A stretch of DNA of 12,869 bases from contig MU647091.1 in the NCBI GenBank assembly GCA_026770585.1, positions 148,953-161,821 of the forward strand. Direction: 5' to 3'. The notes under the pieces are model-generated. The model was not told the origin of the DNA, made no database searches, and worked only from the letters and a program-made list of their open reading frames with translations. The position numbers were made by a program, and so were the translations under genes. This stretch comes from Baffinella frigidus. Its lineage: Eukaryota; Cryptophyceae; Cryptomonadales; Baffinellaceae. Positions 12,716 to 12,869 of this stretch are shown here, in pieces (the stretch's first letter is position 1; each line of letters opens with the position of its first letter).

Positions 12716-12869
12716 GGTTCGTTTTCGGGGGTTCAAGGTGGAGGGTTTGTTTTTCGGGGTTGAGGGTTGAGGGTTTGTCTTTGGAGGTTTGGGGGTTAGG
12801 GGGTTTAGAGTTGAGGGTTGCACCAGGCAGGGGAGCGAGTTGGTGTCGTCACAAGTCGGGTTCAGGTTT
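30..12869 (-). CDS. CDC50: CDC50/LEM3 (TMEM30) family flippase beta subunit, split gene, both ends outside window
   Basis: Span of a minus-strand spliced gene; its exons are listed separately. Family knowledge: CDC50 proteins have two membrane helices and a large luminal/extracellular domain, and escort P4-ATPases that flip phospholipids to the cytosolic leaflet. Seen here: the family's landmark blocks in correct order, YY-L-NF-QNHRRY-SRDD, PCGLIA-SLFNDTF, KKSGLSWAT-KF, VWMRAA-FWKLH, NYPV-FGG-K, LS-S-FGGK. Cysteines fit the family disulfides: two in the first exon, and one each in LYCGT and YPCG. Sequons include NDT, NGT and NAS. Every junction is AG/GT except one GC donor, and phases agree except between exons f and g. 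No stop codon interrupts the chain. The visible part covers most of the ectodomain; both helices are outside. Some residues differ from the usual family (WMRAAVQPDFWK instead of WMRTAALPTFRK), so it may be a divergent paralogue. Family call is by motif recognition, not by a search. Confidence 0.85.
105..167 (+). repeat. (GGGTTTC)9 array
   Basis: Nine head-to-tail heptamers, essentially perfect. TTTAGGG-like unit with A to C change; lies immediately upstream of exon j in gene direction. Confidence 0.95.
189..215. repeat. 11-bp direct repeat tgatcatcatg
   Basis: Copies at 189-199 and 205-215, offset 16. Confidence 0.8.
249..314. repeat. solo arm of the 5821-6120 inverted-repeat family
   Basis: Runs from ccttaagttaac through cgttccactctcgg to tctcggcggg, and matches the right arm at 6048-6113 with scattered changes. 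No matching opposite arm is clear; a weak cttaag word occurs at 595-600. Confidence 0.7.
347..578. repeat. 58-bp direct repeat pair, each with nested palindromes
   Basis: Copies 347-404 and 521-578, offset 174, differing only in a few bases near the left end. Each contains the odd palindrome ccctacggtaggg and the inverted pair gccctagg/cctagggc. The same words recur in the CCACACAGCGG family (2132-2292 and others). Confidence 0.9.
604..780 (+). repeat. TTTAGGG array and degenerate derivatives
   Basis: 604-636 is about four exact TTTAGGG units (plant/algal telomere type). It is followed by a G run at 650-660 and drifting gggttgaagg-type words. Confidence 0.9.
785..857. repeat. solo arm of the 1811-1985 element
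   Basis: cgtcgatttggtcc followed by agggctggtggt at 830-857 matches the right terminal arm at 1951-1984; a second gatttggtcc lies at 792-801. A fragment or decayed copy of that element. Confidence 0.6.
1093..1136. repeat. 44-bp near-perfect palindrome centred on gaattc
   Basis: Arms tttggtcacgttt-ctgggggaa pair with one mismatch (1104/1125). No loop beyond the centre. Would extrude as a cruciform or fold in RNA. Confidence 0.95.
1138..1177. repeat. hairpin ggccacgtgtttt / aaaacacgtggcc
   Basis: 13-bp perfect stem (1138-1150 with 1165-1177), 14-nt loop. It abuts the palindrome at 1093-1136, so the two form a back-to-back pair. Confidence 0.95.
1301..1362 (-). pseudogene. echo of exon i 3' end plus donor
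   Basis: Direct copy of 1531-1592 with about four mismatches. Minus strand reads YPVRAFG, stop, AKG and then a GTACGA donor-like site; acceptor missing. Lies downstream of exon i in gene direction. Confidence 0.8.
1367..1530 (+). repeat. TTTAGGG / TTTATGG heptamer array
   Basis: Blocks of TTTAGGG and a homogenised sub-block of TTTATGG (1449-1487), interrupted by ggcgtaggg. Lies between the two 62-bp direct repeats. Confidence 0.9.
1560..1603 (-). CDS. CDC50: CDC50 exon i: NYPVRAFGGAK block
   Basis: 44 nt, acceptor aaatcAG|GTC, donor GG|GTGCGA, phase 0 in and 2 out. It encodes VELNYPVRAFGGAK-(G). With exon h it reads KYRLE-VELNYPV, the family's 'YTLEVxNNYPVSSFGGxK'. A copy at 1373-1330 keeps the 3' part and donor (GTACGA) but has a TGA in place of one glycine codon and no acceptor, so it is non-functional. 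The flanking 62 bp (1301-1362 and 1531-1592) are direct repeats with about four mismatches. Confidence 0.85.
1811..1985. mobile_element. 175-bp MITE-like fold-back element with internal hairpin
   Basis: Terminal inverted repeats of 39 bp (1811-1849 and 1947-1985) match at 37 positions. Centrally placed hairpin cagcacctcg-aata-cgaggtgctg (1871-1894), perfect 10-bp stem. The outermost TA on each side could be a TA target duplication around ccacc...ggtgg. Non-coding, so any transposase would be elsewhere. Confidence 0.8.
2132..2292 (+). mobile_element. CCACACAGCGG-family element, copy 1
   Basis: 161 bp with imperfect terminal inverted repeats beginning ccacacagcgg and ending cccgctgtgtgg. Internal landmarks shared by all copies: cctacggtaggcgacc, ggataaggtaacgg, tcggccca/tgggcc. 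Non-coding, MITE-like. The left flank gcgcta-type sequence tcgctata is shared with copy 5 (as tatagcga). Confidence 0.75.
2333..2352. repeat. perfect 20-bp palindrome ccgcgtgaccggtcacgcgg
   Basis: Both halves match exactly. The half-site ggtcacgcgga also occurs at 226-236. Confidence 0.95.
2440..2506 (-). pseudogene. echo of exon h 3' half plus donor
   Basis: Matches 2675-2732 (ccgctttg, ggtactttcc, aatcacgcg on +). Minus strand has RVI then a one-base deletion that shifts frame; donor GTGAGT is replaced by GCAAGC. Downstream of exon h. Confidence 0.8.
2688..2777 (-). CDS. CDC50: CDC50 exon h: VWMRAAVQPDFWKLH block
   Basis: 90 nt, acceptor ccggcAG|GTT, donor GAG|GTGAGT (the closest to consensus in the window), phase 0 to 0. 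It encodes VWMRAAVQPDFWKLHRVI then DQDLKAGKYRLE. The family pattern is 'VWMRTAALPTFRKLYGRI-xDLKAGxYxLEV'. WMR-A, the KL and the D-LKAG-Y-LE run are kept; T/L/T/R positions of the canonical motif are replaced by A/Q/D/W. A decayed copy of the 3' half (one-base deletion, GC in place of the GT donor) is downstream at 2506-2440. Confidence 0.9.
2786..2823. repeat. 19-bp perfect tandem duplication
   Basis: Unit gcgctcaaaagttgacgga at 2786-2804 and 2805-2823 (last base differs), directly upstream of the exon h acceptor. Confidence 0.9.
2866..3025 (+). mobile_element. CCACACAGCGG-family element, copy 2 (best preserved)
   Basis: 160 bp. Terminal repeats ccacacagcggacttcg-aagggatttt and aaaatcccttcg-tagcccgctgtgtgg; internal inverted words gacctagg, ccctacggtagg, tcggcccatttgggccga. 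It interrupts an exon g echo at its right end. Confidence 0.8.
3026..3062 (-). pseudogene. short echo of exon g (SKYDCWHA)
   Basis: Minus strand reads SKYDCWHAI and then runs into the CCACACAGCGG element. Downstream of exon g. Confidence 0.7.
3075..3167. repeat. 12-bp minisatellite ccgggtagtaaa x5 with a leading hairpin
   Basis: Five units from 3106 to 3165 (one ggtggt variant). ctacccggg at 3075-3083 pairs with cccgggtag at 3105-3113. Unit length is a multiple of 3, so minus-strand frames stay open (TTRF repeats), which is an artefact. Confidence 0.95.
3221..3307. repeat. 29-bp unit, three perfect tandem copies
   Basis: 3221-3249, 3250-3278 and 3279-3307 are identical (gtaggccgtagggcccctag then gacctaacg). 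The words resemble the core of the CCACACAGCGG family. Confidence 0.95.
3360..3474 (+). repeat. GTTA-type array, copy 1
   Basis: (GTTA)n with specific interruptions (cttagtca, tatcaag, gagtgagtgag) in the same order as the array at 4725-4841, so these two arose by segmental duplication. Ends with gggatctgg, the acceptor-side word of exon f. Confidence 0.9.
3474..3537 (-). pseudogene. echo of exon g, 3' part
   Basis: Minus strand reads FDWDGTGDASKSKYDCLHAM then EDQIP, where the exon has EDEQLA. No acceptor; the end is fused to the exon f acceptor word. Downstream of exon g. Confidence 0.85.
3540..3600. repeat. 12-bp minisatellite ccgggtagtaaa x5, second array
   Basis: Same unit as 3106-3165 with one tagcaac variant. 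Each array lies next to an exon g echo, so array and echo were probably duplicated together. Confidence 0.95.
3644..3741 (-). CDS. CDC50: CDC50 exon g: region before WMR
   Basis: 98 nt, acceptor gaccAG|GG, donor GCG|GTAACC. It encodes (G)FPVETWGDWNGTGDASKSK then YDCWHAMEDEQLA, followed in exon h by VWMR. CDC50 proteins have a variable tryptophan-containing stretch here that ends in 'NEDFIVWMR'; 'DEQLA|VWMR' aligns with that end. NGT is a sequon. Out phase 0 fits exon h; in phase 1 requires either the long form of exon f or exon f'. Partial copies: acceptor plus 5' half upstream at 3900-3849, and 3' parts downstream at 3537-3474 and 3062-3026. Confidence 0.8.
3849..3900 (-). pseudogene. echo of exon g acceptor plus 5' half
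   Basis: Minus strand ttgaccAG|GG then FTVETWGDWNRTGDA, followed by tactc. It keeps the acceptor and lacks the 3' half. Upstream of exon g. Confidence 0.85.
4066..4218 (+). repeat. heptamer array GGGTTTC / GGGTTCT / GGGTTCG
   Basis: Three variants occur in local blocks, mostly in 7-bp register. This produces spurious GFRVSG-like and NPEPRTQ-like reading frames on both strands. Confidence 0.95.
4428..4477 (-). CDS. possible CDC50 exon f' (tentative)
   Basis: 50 nt between atatcAG|G and TCGG|GTCGGA. It would add YKYFLKNVPGPEILCS between exons f and g and repairs the phase (2 in, 1 out). The residues KF-R-YK-F-KNVPG vaguely resemble the KFRNPPG stretch of the family, but there is no diagnostic motif. 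The base composition (TATTTTTTAAAG) is more AT-rich than the other exons. The alternative is the longer exon f described at 4655-4707, which needs no extra exon. Confidence 0.25.
4553..4659 (-). repeat. repeated exon f donor motif (GTTCAGGTCC)
   Basis: On + the word ggacctgaa occurs at 4576-4584, 4621-4629 and 4651-4659, with variants gggcctgaa (4598-4606) and ggacccctgaa (4553-4563). On the minus strand these are successive donor-like sites, open in one frame. Confidence 0.85.
4655..4707 (-). CDS. CDC50: CDC50 exon f: WKKSGLSWATAQNKF block
   Basis: 53 nt, acceptor acgccAG|ATC, donor TTCAG|GTCC. It encodes IPWKKSGLSWATAQNKF-(R), matching the family's 'IPL-KKGIAW-TD-xxKFRNP' segment. Entry phase 0 fits exon e. 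The donor context GTTCAGGTCC is repeated downstream (4629, 4584), with GC and GG variants at 4606 and 4563. The reading frame stays open through these, so the exon could end later. If the GC variant is used (exon 4707-4602, 106 nt) the exon leaves in phase 1 and joins exon g directly. With the first donor a further exon (f') is needed. I cannot decide between these. Confidence 0.8.
4703..4866. repeat. 139-bp tandem duplication with GTTA array, including the exon f acceptor
   Basis: gggatctggcgtggggtttg at 4703 recurs at 4842 (offset 139). Between them lies GTTA array copy 2 (4725-4841). The second copy is an acceptor echo of exon f carrying only five exon bases. Confidence 0.85.
4887..5155 (+). 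repeat. GTTA array, copy 3, split by an insertion
   Basis: GTTA/GAGTTA repeats 4887-4996 resume at 5143-5155 after the element at 4997-5142. Confidence 0.9.
4997..5142. mobile_element. 146-bp MITE-like element, CACTG...CAGTG ends, 5-bp target duplication
   Basis: Terminal inverted repeats of about 34 bp (cactgctagccag...agtcaac; 4997-5030 with 5109-5142, one indel). It is flanked by cagtt at 4992-4996 and 5143-5147; removing the element and one cagtt restores the GTTA array. Hairpin ggacgcc-accac-ggcgtcc (5060-5078) sits exactly at the centre. Non-autonomous. CACTG ends recall CACTA/hAT-type elements, but the superfamily is not established. Confidence 0.9.
5208..5294. repeat. 29-bp inverted repeat rich in ctagttaa
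   Basis: 5208-5236 pairs with 5266-5294 at 25 of 29 positions. The loop (5237-5265) contains a further gtgagtagttaac. May be a decayed fold-back element. Confidence 0.8.
5361..5594 (+). repeat. TTTGGGG-type array in homogeneous sub-blocks
   Basis: Successive blocks of GGGGTTT, then TTTTGGG (5473-5505), then TTTGGTG (5510-5551), all period 7, then GGGGTTT again. The block structure points to local slippage or conversion. Confidence 0.95.
5821..6120. mobile_element. 76-bp inverted-repeat pair (fold-back element)
   Basis: 5821-5896 and 6045-6120 are reverse complements with two mismatches in 76. A further matching stretch (gggtttcgggaatccc + ttgcagag) continues outward at 6117-6142 but at 5620-5645 on the left, so 175 bp (5646-5820) was inserted in, or the equivalent lost from, one side. 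The loop (5897-6044) holds one copy of the unit that is tandemly repeated at 6237-6404. Confidence 0.85.
6187..6230. repeat. 18-bp stem hairpin, 8-nt loop
   Basis: aaccgtagaccccaaaca (6187-6204) pairs with tgttttgggtctacggtt (6213-6230), one mismatch. Confidence 0.9.
6237..6404 (+). repeat. 56-bp tandem repeat, three copies
   Basis: tctacggttttacgg recurs at 6260, 6316 and 6372 (exact 56-bp spacing), each followed by ggggtttagggg. A fourth copy is at 5922-6004. Confidence 0.95.
6404..6454 (-). pseudogene. echo of exon e 3' half plus donor
   Basis: Minus strand FKDTFALSDPDSVA followed by GTACCC, parallel to exon e FNDTFALSDPDGNA|GTACCC. 32 of 36 bases match in the core (6419-6454 and 6640-6675). 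Asparagine of the sequon is lysine. Downstream of exon e. Confidence 0.85.
6456..6614. repeat. 20-bp minisatellite ccgccaccctatccacccaa
   Basis: About 7.7 units, with one shortened unit at 6536-6548. Period is not a multiple of 3; the proline-rich frames across it are not genes. Flanked by exon e and its 3' echo. Confidence 0.95.
6634..6714 (-). CDS. CDC50: CDC50 exon e: PCGLIARSLFNDTF block
   Basis: 81 nt, acceptor ctacatcAG|ATC after a pyrimidine-rich stretch, donor GCG|GTACCC, phase 0 to 0. It encodes IYYYPCGLIARSLFNDTF then ALSDPDGNA. This is the second signature block of the family (canonical PCGLIANSxFNDTF); the cysteine is the second of a conserved disulfide and NDT is the conserved glycosylation sequon. 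The usual asparagine of LIANS is arginine here. Half-copies lie on both sides: acceptor plus 5' half at 7153-7116 (upstream) and 3' half plus donor at 6454-6419 (downstream). Confidence 0.9.
6772..7008. repeat. 23-bp direct repeat ctaggactctcg.gcgtgggaga
   Basis: 6772-6794 and 6986-7008, one mismatch; part of the duplication that also copied the exon e acceptor region. Confidence 0.85.
6861..6927. repeat. hairpin gcccccccctaggacc / ggtcctaggggggtgggc
   Basis: Outer arms 6861-6876 and 6910-6927 with one extra base. Inner odd palindrome ccctacagtaggg at 6875-6887 recalls the CCACACAGCGG family core. Confidence 0.85.
7116..7153 (-). pseudogene. echo of exon e acceptor plus 5' half
   Basis: Minus strand acatcAG|ATC then IYCYPCGLIAL, one mismatch in 37 to 6684-6720. 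3' half absent. Upstream of exon e. Confidence 0.85.
7466..7817. repeat. 39-bp direct repeat gatagcgggacag...
   Basis: 7466-7504 and 7779-7817, about five mismatches. Confidence 0.8.
7670..8165 (+). repeat. ~110-bp segmental duplication with (TCTAGGG)n
   Basis: 7670-7779 and 8056-8165 share atggttcagggatcacgggt, a TCTAGGG/TCTCGGG block and ggttcatggtgtaatg. The TCTAGGG variant is found only here. Confidence 0.9.
7858..7989 (+). mobile_element. CCACACAGCGG-family element, copy 3 (left end lost)
   Basis: Starts at gtgaataacccctaag, has gcgataagacctag, cctacggtaggcaacc, ggataaggtaacgg, and ends ggctgtgcgg. Left terminal repeat missing. Confidence 0.7.
8225..8799 (+). repeat. 0.57-kb heptamer array with higher-order order
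   Basis: Blocks of GGGTTCC, GGGTTTC, GGGATTC, GGGATCC and ggttgcc units. The word tttcgtgttgccggtttcgg recurs at 8399, 8525 and 8623 (spacings 126 and 98, both multiples of 7), so longer units were duplicated in register. Open frames across it on both strands are artefacts of period 7. Confidence 0.95.
8807..8871 (-). pseudogene. echo of exon d with donor
   Basis: Copy of exon d, two mismatches over 84 bp (8789-8872 and 9051-9134). Donor GTACCA kept; the acceptor side is gcgtg instead of ggcAG. Downstream of exon d. Confidence 0.85.
8889..8991 (-). mobile_element. CCACACAGCGG-family element, copy 4 (half, reverse)
   Basis: Reverse orientation; keeps ttccgtaggaacccc, cctaccgtagg and cttcgaagtccgctgtg. 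The other half is missing. Sits between exon d and its echo. Confidence 0.7.
9069..9133 (-). CDS. CDC50: CDC50 exon d: LYCGTGNADQGYD
   Basis: 65 nt, acceptor ttttggcAG|GC, donor CGG|GTACCA. It reads (G)DAPLYCGTGNADQ then GYDVDGTR, phase 1 in and phase 0 out, linking exon c to exon e without frame change. The cysteine in LYCGT stands where CDC50 proteins carry the first cysteine of the disulfide that pairs with the PCG cysteine of exon e (family knowledge). The surrounding residues are not strongly conserved in the family, so the assignment rests on position, phase and cysteine. An almost identical copy at 8871-8807 (two mismatches over 84 bp) keeps the donor but has lost the acceptor. Confidence 0.75.
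9131..9202 (-). repeat. three exon d acceptor copies at 30-bp spacing
   Basis: cgcctgccaaaa at 9131, cgtctgccaaaa at 9161 and cgcctgccaaaa at 9191; on the minus strand each is ttttggcAG|. Only the first leads into the exon; the second meets a stop in frame. Confidence 0.85.
9203..9560. repeat. quasi-tandem gagtcaactcgggagcaaat units with an inverted block
   Basis: Forward units to 9395 (last: ccctggaggcaacccagagg). Inverted units gatttgcccataagttgcct at 9467, 9500 and 9530. 9370-9395 pairs with 9467-9492, loop about 71 nt. Confidence 0.85.
9662..9701. repeat. 20-bp perfect tandem duplication
   Basis: aaacggctccaagaacgagc twice. Confidence 0.95.
9987..10038. repeat. 26-bp tandem duplication tggtttttaaaaaggcccct
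   Basis: 9987-10012 and 10013-10038, two mismatches. Confidence 0.95.
10224..10404. mobile_element. 181-bp fold-back element with near-central hairpin
   Basis: 27-bp perfect terminal inverted repeats (10224-10250 and 10378-10404; ccacacgaggctatccatgc...). Near-central hairpin 10283-10300/10305-10322 (gatcacgtttc-gtacgg), 18-bp stem with one mismatch, 4-nt loop. ttt on both sides may be a 3-bp target duplication. Confidence 0.85.
10438..10584. mobile_element. 147-bp fold-back element with three internal hairpins
   Basis: 30-bp terminal inverted repeats with one mismatch (10438-10467 and 10555-10584; ttcatctcg..agataactg). Internal hairpins: aatgag-cgttt-ctcatt (from 10470), ttaattagg/cctaattaa (10486-10506), ttcaac-ctcct-gttgaa (10536-10552). 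Lies 33 bp from the previous element. Confidence 0.85.
10629..10786 (-). mobile_element. CCACACAGCGG-family element, copy 5 (reverse)
   Basis: Reverse orientation, both ends present (acacagcgggttacgg ... gaactccgctgtgtgg). Followed by a 21-bp duplication of its own end (to 10807) and the flank tatagcgac, which is also beside copy 1. Confidence 0.8.
10855..11370 (+). repeat. 11-bp array TTTATTTAGGG / TTTATTGAGGG
   Basis: From 10921 the unit is longer (11 bp) than elsewhere, as if TTTAGGG had gained TTTA. Interrupted by the exon c echo. Confidence 0.9.
11101..11152 (-). pseudogene. echo of exon c 3' part plus GC donor
   Basis: Minus strand RDNPQKRGDFEA then G|GCGCGG, parallel to exon c RDDPQTRGHFDA G|GCGCGG. 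5' end damaged by a 3-base deletion, no acceptor. Downstream of exon c. Confidence 0.85.
11379..11428 (-). CDS. CDC50: CDC50 exon c: (R)YVGSRDD block
   Basis: 50 nt, acceptor cgcAG|A. With the split arginine of exon b it reads R-YVGSRDDPQTRGHFDA-(G), directly continuing NHRR into the family's YVKSRDD-Q-RG block. The 3' end is best placed at GACGCA G|GCGCGG, a GC donor. This leaves phase 1, exactly what exon d (starting with GC) needs. A diverged copy at 11152-11101 keeps the same GCAG|GCGCGG end. The region below 11370 is heptamer-like and opens into a stop, so the exon must end near here. The GC donor is inferred from phase and from the echo copy. Confidence 0.8.
11731..11777 (-). pseudogene. 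echo of exon b 3' half, copy 2
   Basis: Minus strand FYYMLANYHQNHRR, then GCAAAC where exon b has the GTAAAT donor. No acceptor; a stop lies just upstream. About 246 bp from the next copy. Confidence 0.85.
11792..11850 (-). repeat. (CCCTCAA)8 block, opposite strand bias
   Basis: Eight clean units of CCCTCAA on +. Complementary to the GGGTTGA units at 12596-12765. Confidence 0.95.
11977..12023 (-). pseudogene. echo of exon b 3' half, copy 1
   Basis: Minus strand SVCIYHTLTNFHQKHRR then GTAATA donor. No acceptor. Spacing to exon b about 241 bp. Confidence 0.85.
12130..12210 (+). repeat. (GGGTTTC)n array
   Basis: Directly downstream of exon b in gene direction. Confidence 0.9.
12221..12303 (-). 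CDS. CDC50: CDC50 exon b: YYTLSNFHQNHRR block
   Basis: 83 nt, acceptor caccAG|GTA, donor CG|GTAAAT. It encodes VNIDIKEDIKAPVFFYY followed by TLSNFHQNHRR; the last arginine codon is split (CG|A). The block 'YY-L-x-NF-x-QNHRR' is the most diagnostic signature of LEM3/CDC50 proteins (canonical NFYQNHRRYVKSRDD). Phase 0 in, phase 2 out, which fits exon c. Decayed partial copies of its 3' half with donor sit downstream at 12023-11977 and 11777-11731. This is the only copy with an acceptor and a full 5' half, so it is taken as the working exon. Confidence 0.85.
12304..12823 (-). other. intron between exons a and b
   Basis: 520 bp, entirely degenerate heptamers: TTTAGGG/TTTGGGG variants to 12590, then GGGTTGA units 12596-12765. 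No single-copy island. Confidence 0.75.
12824..12869 (-). CDS. CDC50: CDC50 exon a (3' part; cut by window edge)
   Basis: Minus-strand reading gives NLNPTCDDTNSLPCL, ending in phase 0 at a GTGCAA donor (12823-12822). Joined to exon b it continues as PCL-VNIDIKEDIKAPV. That matches the CDC50 pattern of two cysteines a short way before the 'V-x-F/I-x-V-x-E-D-I-x-A-P-V' strand leading to YY-L-NF. The two cysteines would belong to the N-terminal disulfide region of the ectodomain. The first ~12 bases of this stretch (window right end) look like heptamer sequence (gggttcaggttt on +), so the exon's 5' boundary is uncertain and no acceptor is visible. Confidence 0.6.

Overview
The window looks like the inside of one very intron-rich nuclear gene of a eukaryote, probably an alga. 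Almost all the DNA is degenerate telomere-like heptamers (TTTAGGG, TTTCGGG, TTTGGGG, GGATTCG and relatives), small inverted-repeat elements and minisatellites. It is not prokaryotic: long ORFs arise only where repeats stay open. On the minus strand I found ten short islands with AG acceptors and GT (one GC) donors. Read in order they spell the ectodomain of a CDC50/LEM3 (TMEM30) protein, the beta subunit of P4-ATPase lipid flippases. Key motifs, in the right order and with matching intron phases at all but one junction: YYTLSNFHQNHRR + YVGSRDD, YPCGLIARSLFNDTF, WKKSGLSWATAQNKF, VWMRAAVQPDFWKL, NYPVRAFGGAK, LSNASPFGGK. The TTTAGGG-type repeat, small exons and a GC donor would fit a dinoflagellate or another alga, but the sequence does not settle this.

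Layout, in gene order (right to left): exon a 12869-12824 (cut by the window edge), b 12303-12221, c 11428-11379, d 9133-9069, e 6714-6634, f 4707-4655, a doubtful f' 4477-4428, g 3741-3644, h 2777-2688, i 1603-1560, j 96-30. The N-terminus and first membrane helix lie beyond the right edge; the second helix and C-tail lie beyond the left edge. About 230 to 240 residues are encoded over 12.8 kb.

Introns: heptamer arrays are G-rich on the + strand, so the pre-mRNA carries the C/A-rich strand. They also hold at least five fold-back or MITE-like families. These are a CCACACAGCGG-ended family (five copies), a 76-bp inverted pair around 5821-6120, a 146-bp element at 4997-5142 with a CAGTT target duplication, and three others at 1811-1985, 10224-10404 and 10438-10584.

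The most unusual feature is that most exons have decayed partial copies nearby that obey a rule. Copies of the exon 3' end plus donor lie in the downstream intron. Copies of the acceptor plus exon 5' end lie in the upstream intron. This 'exon-edge echo' pattern is what tandem duplications across single splice junctions would leave, and it suggests how these introns grew.
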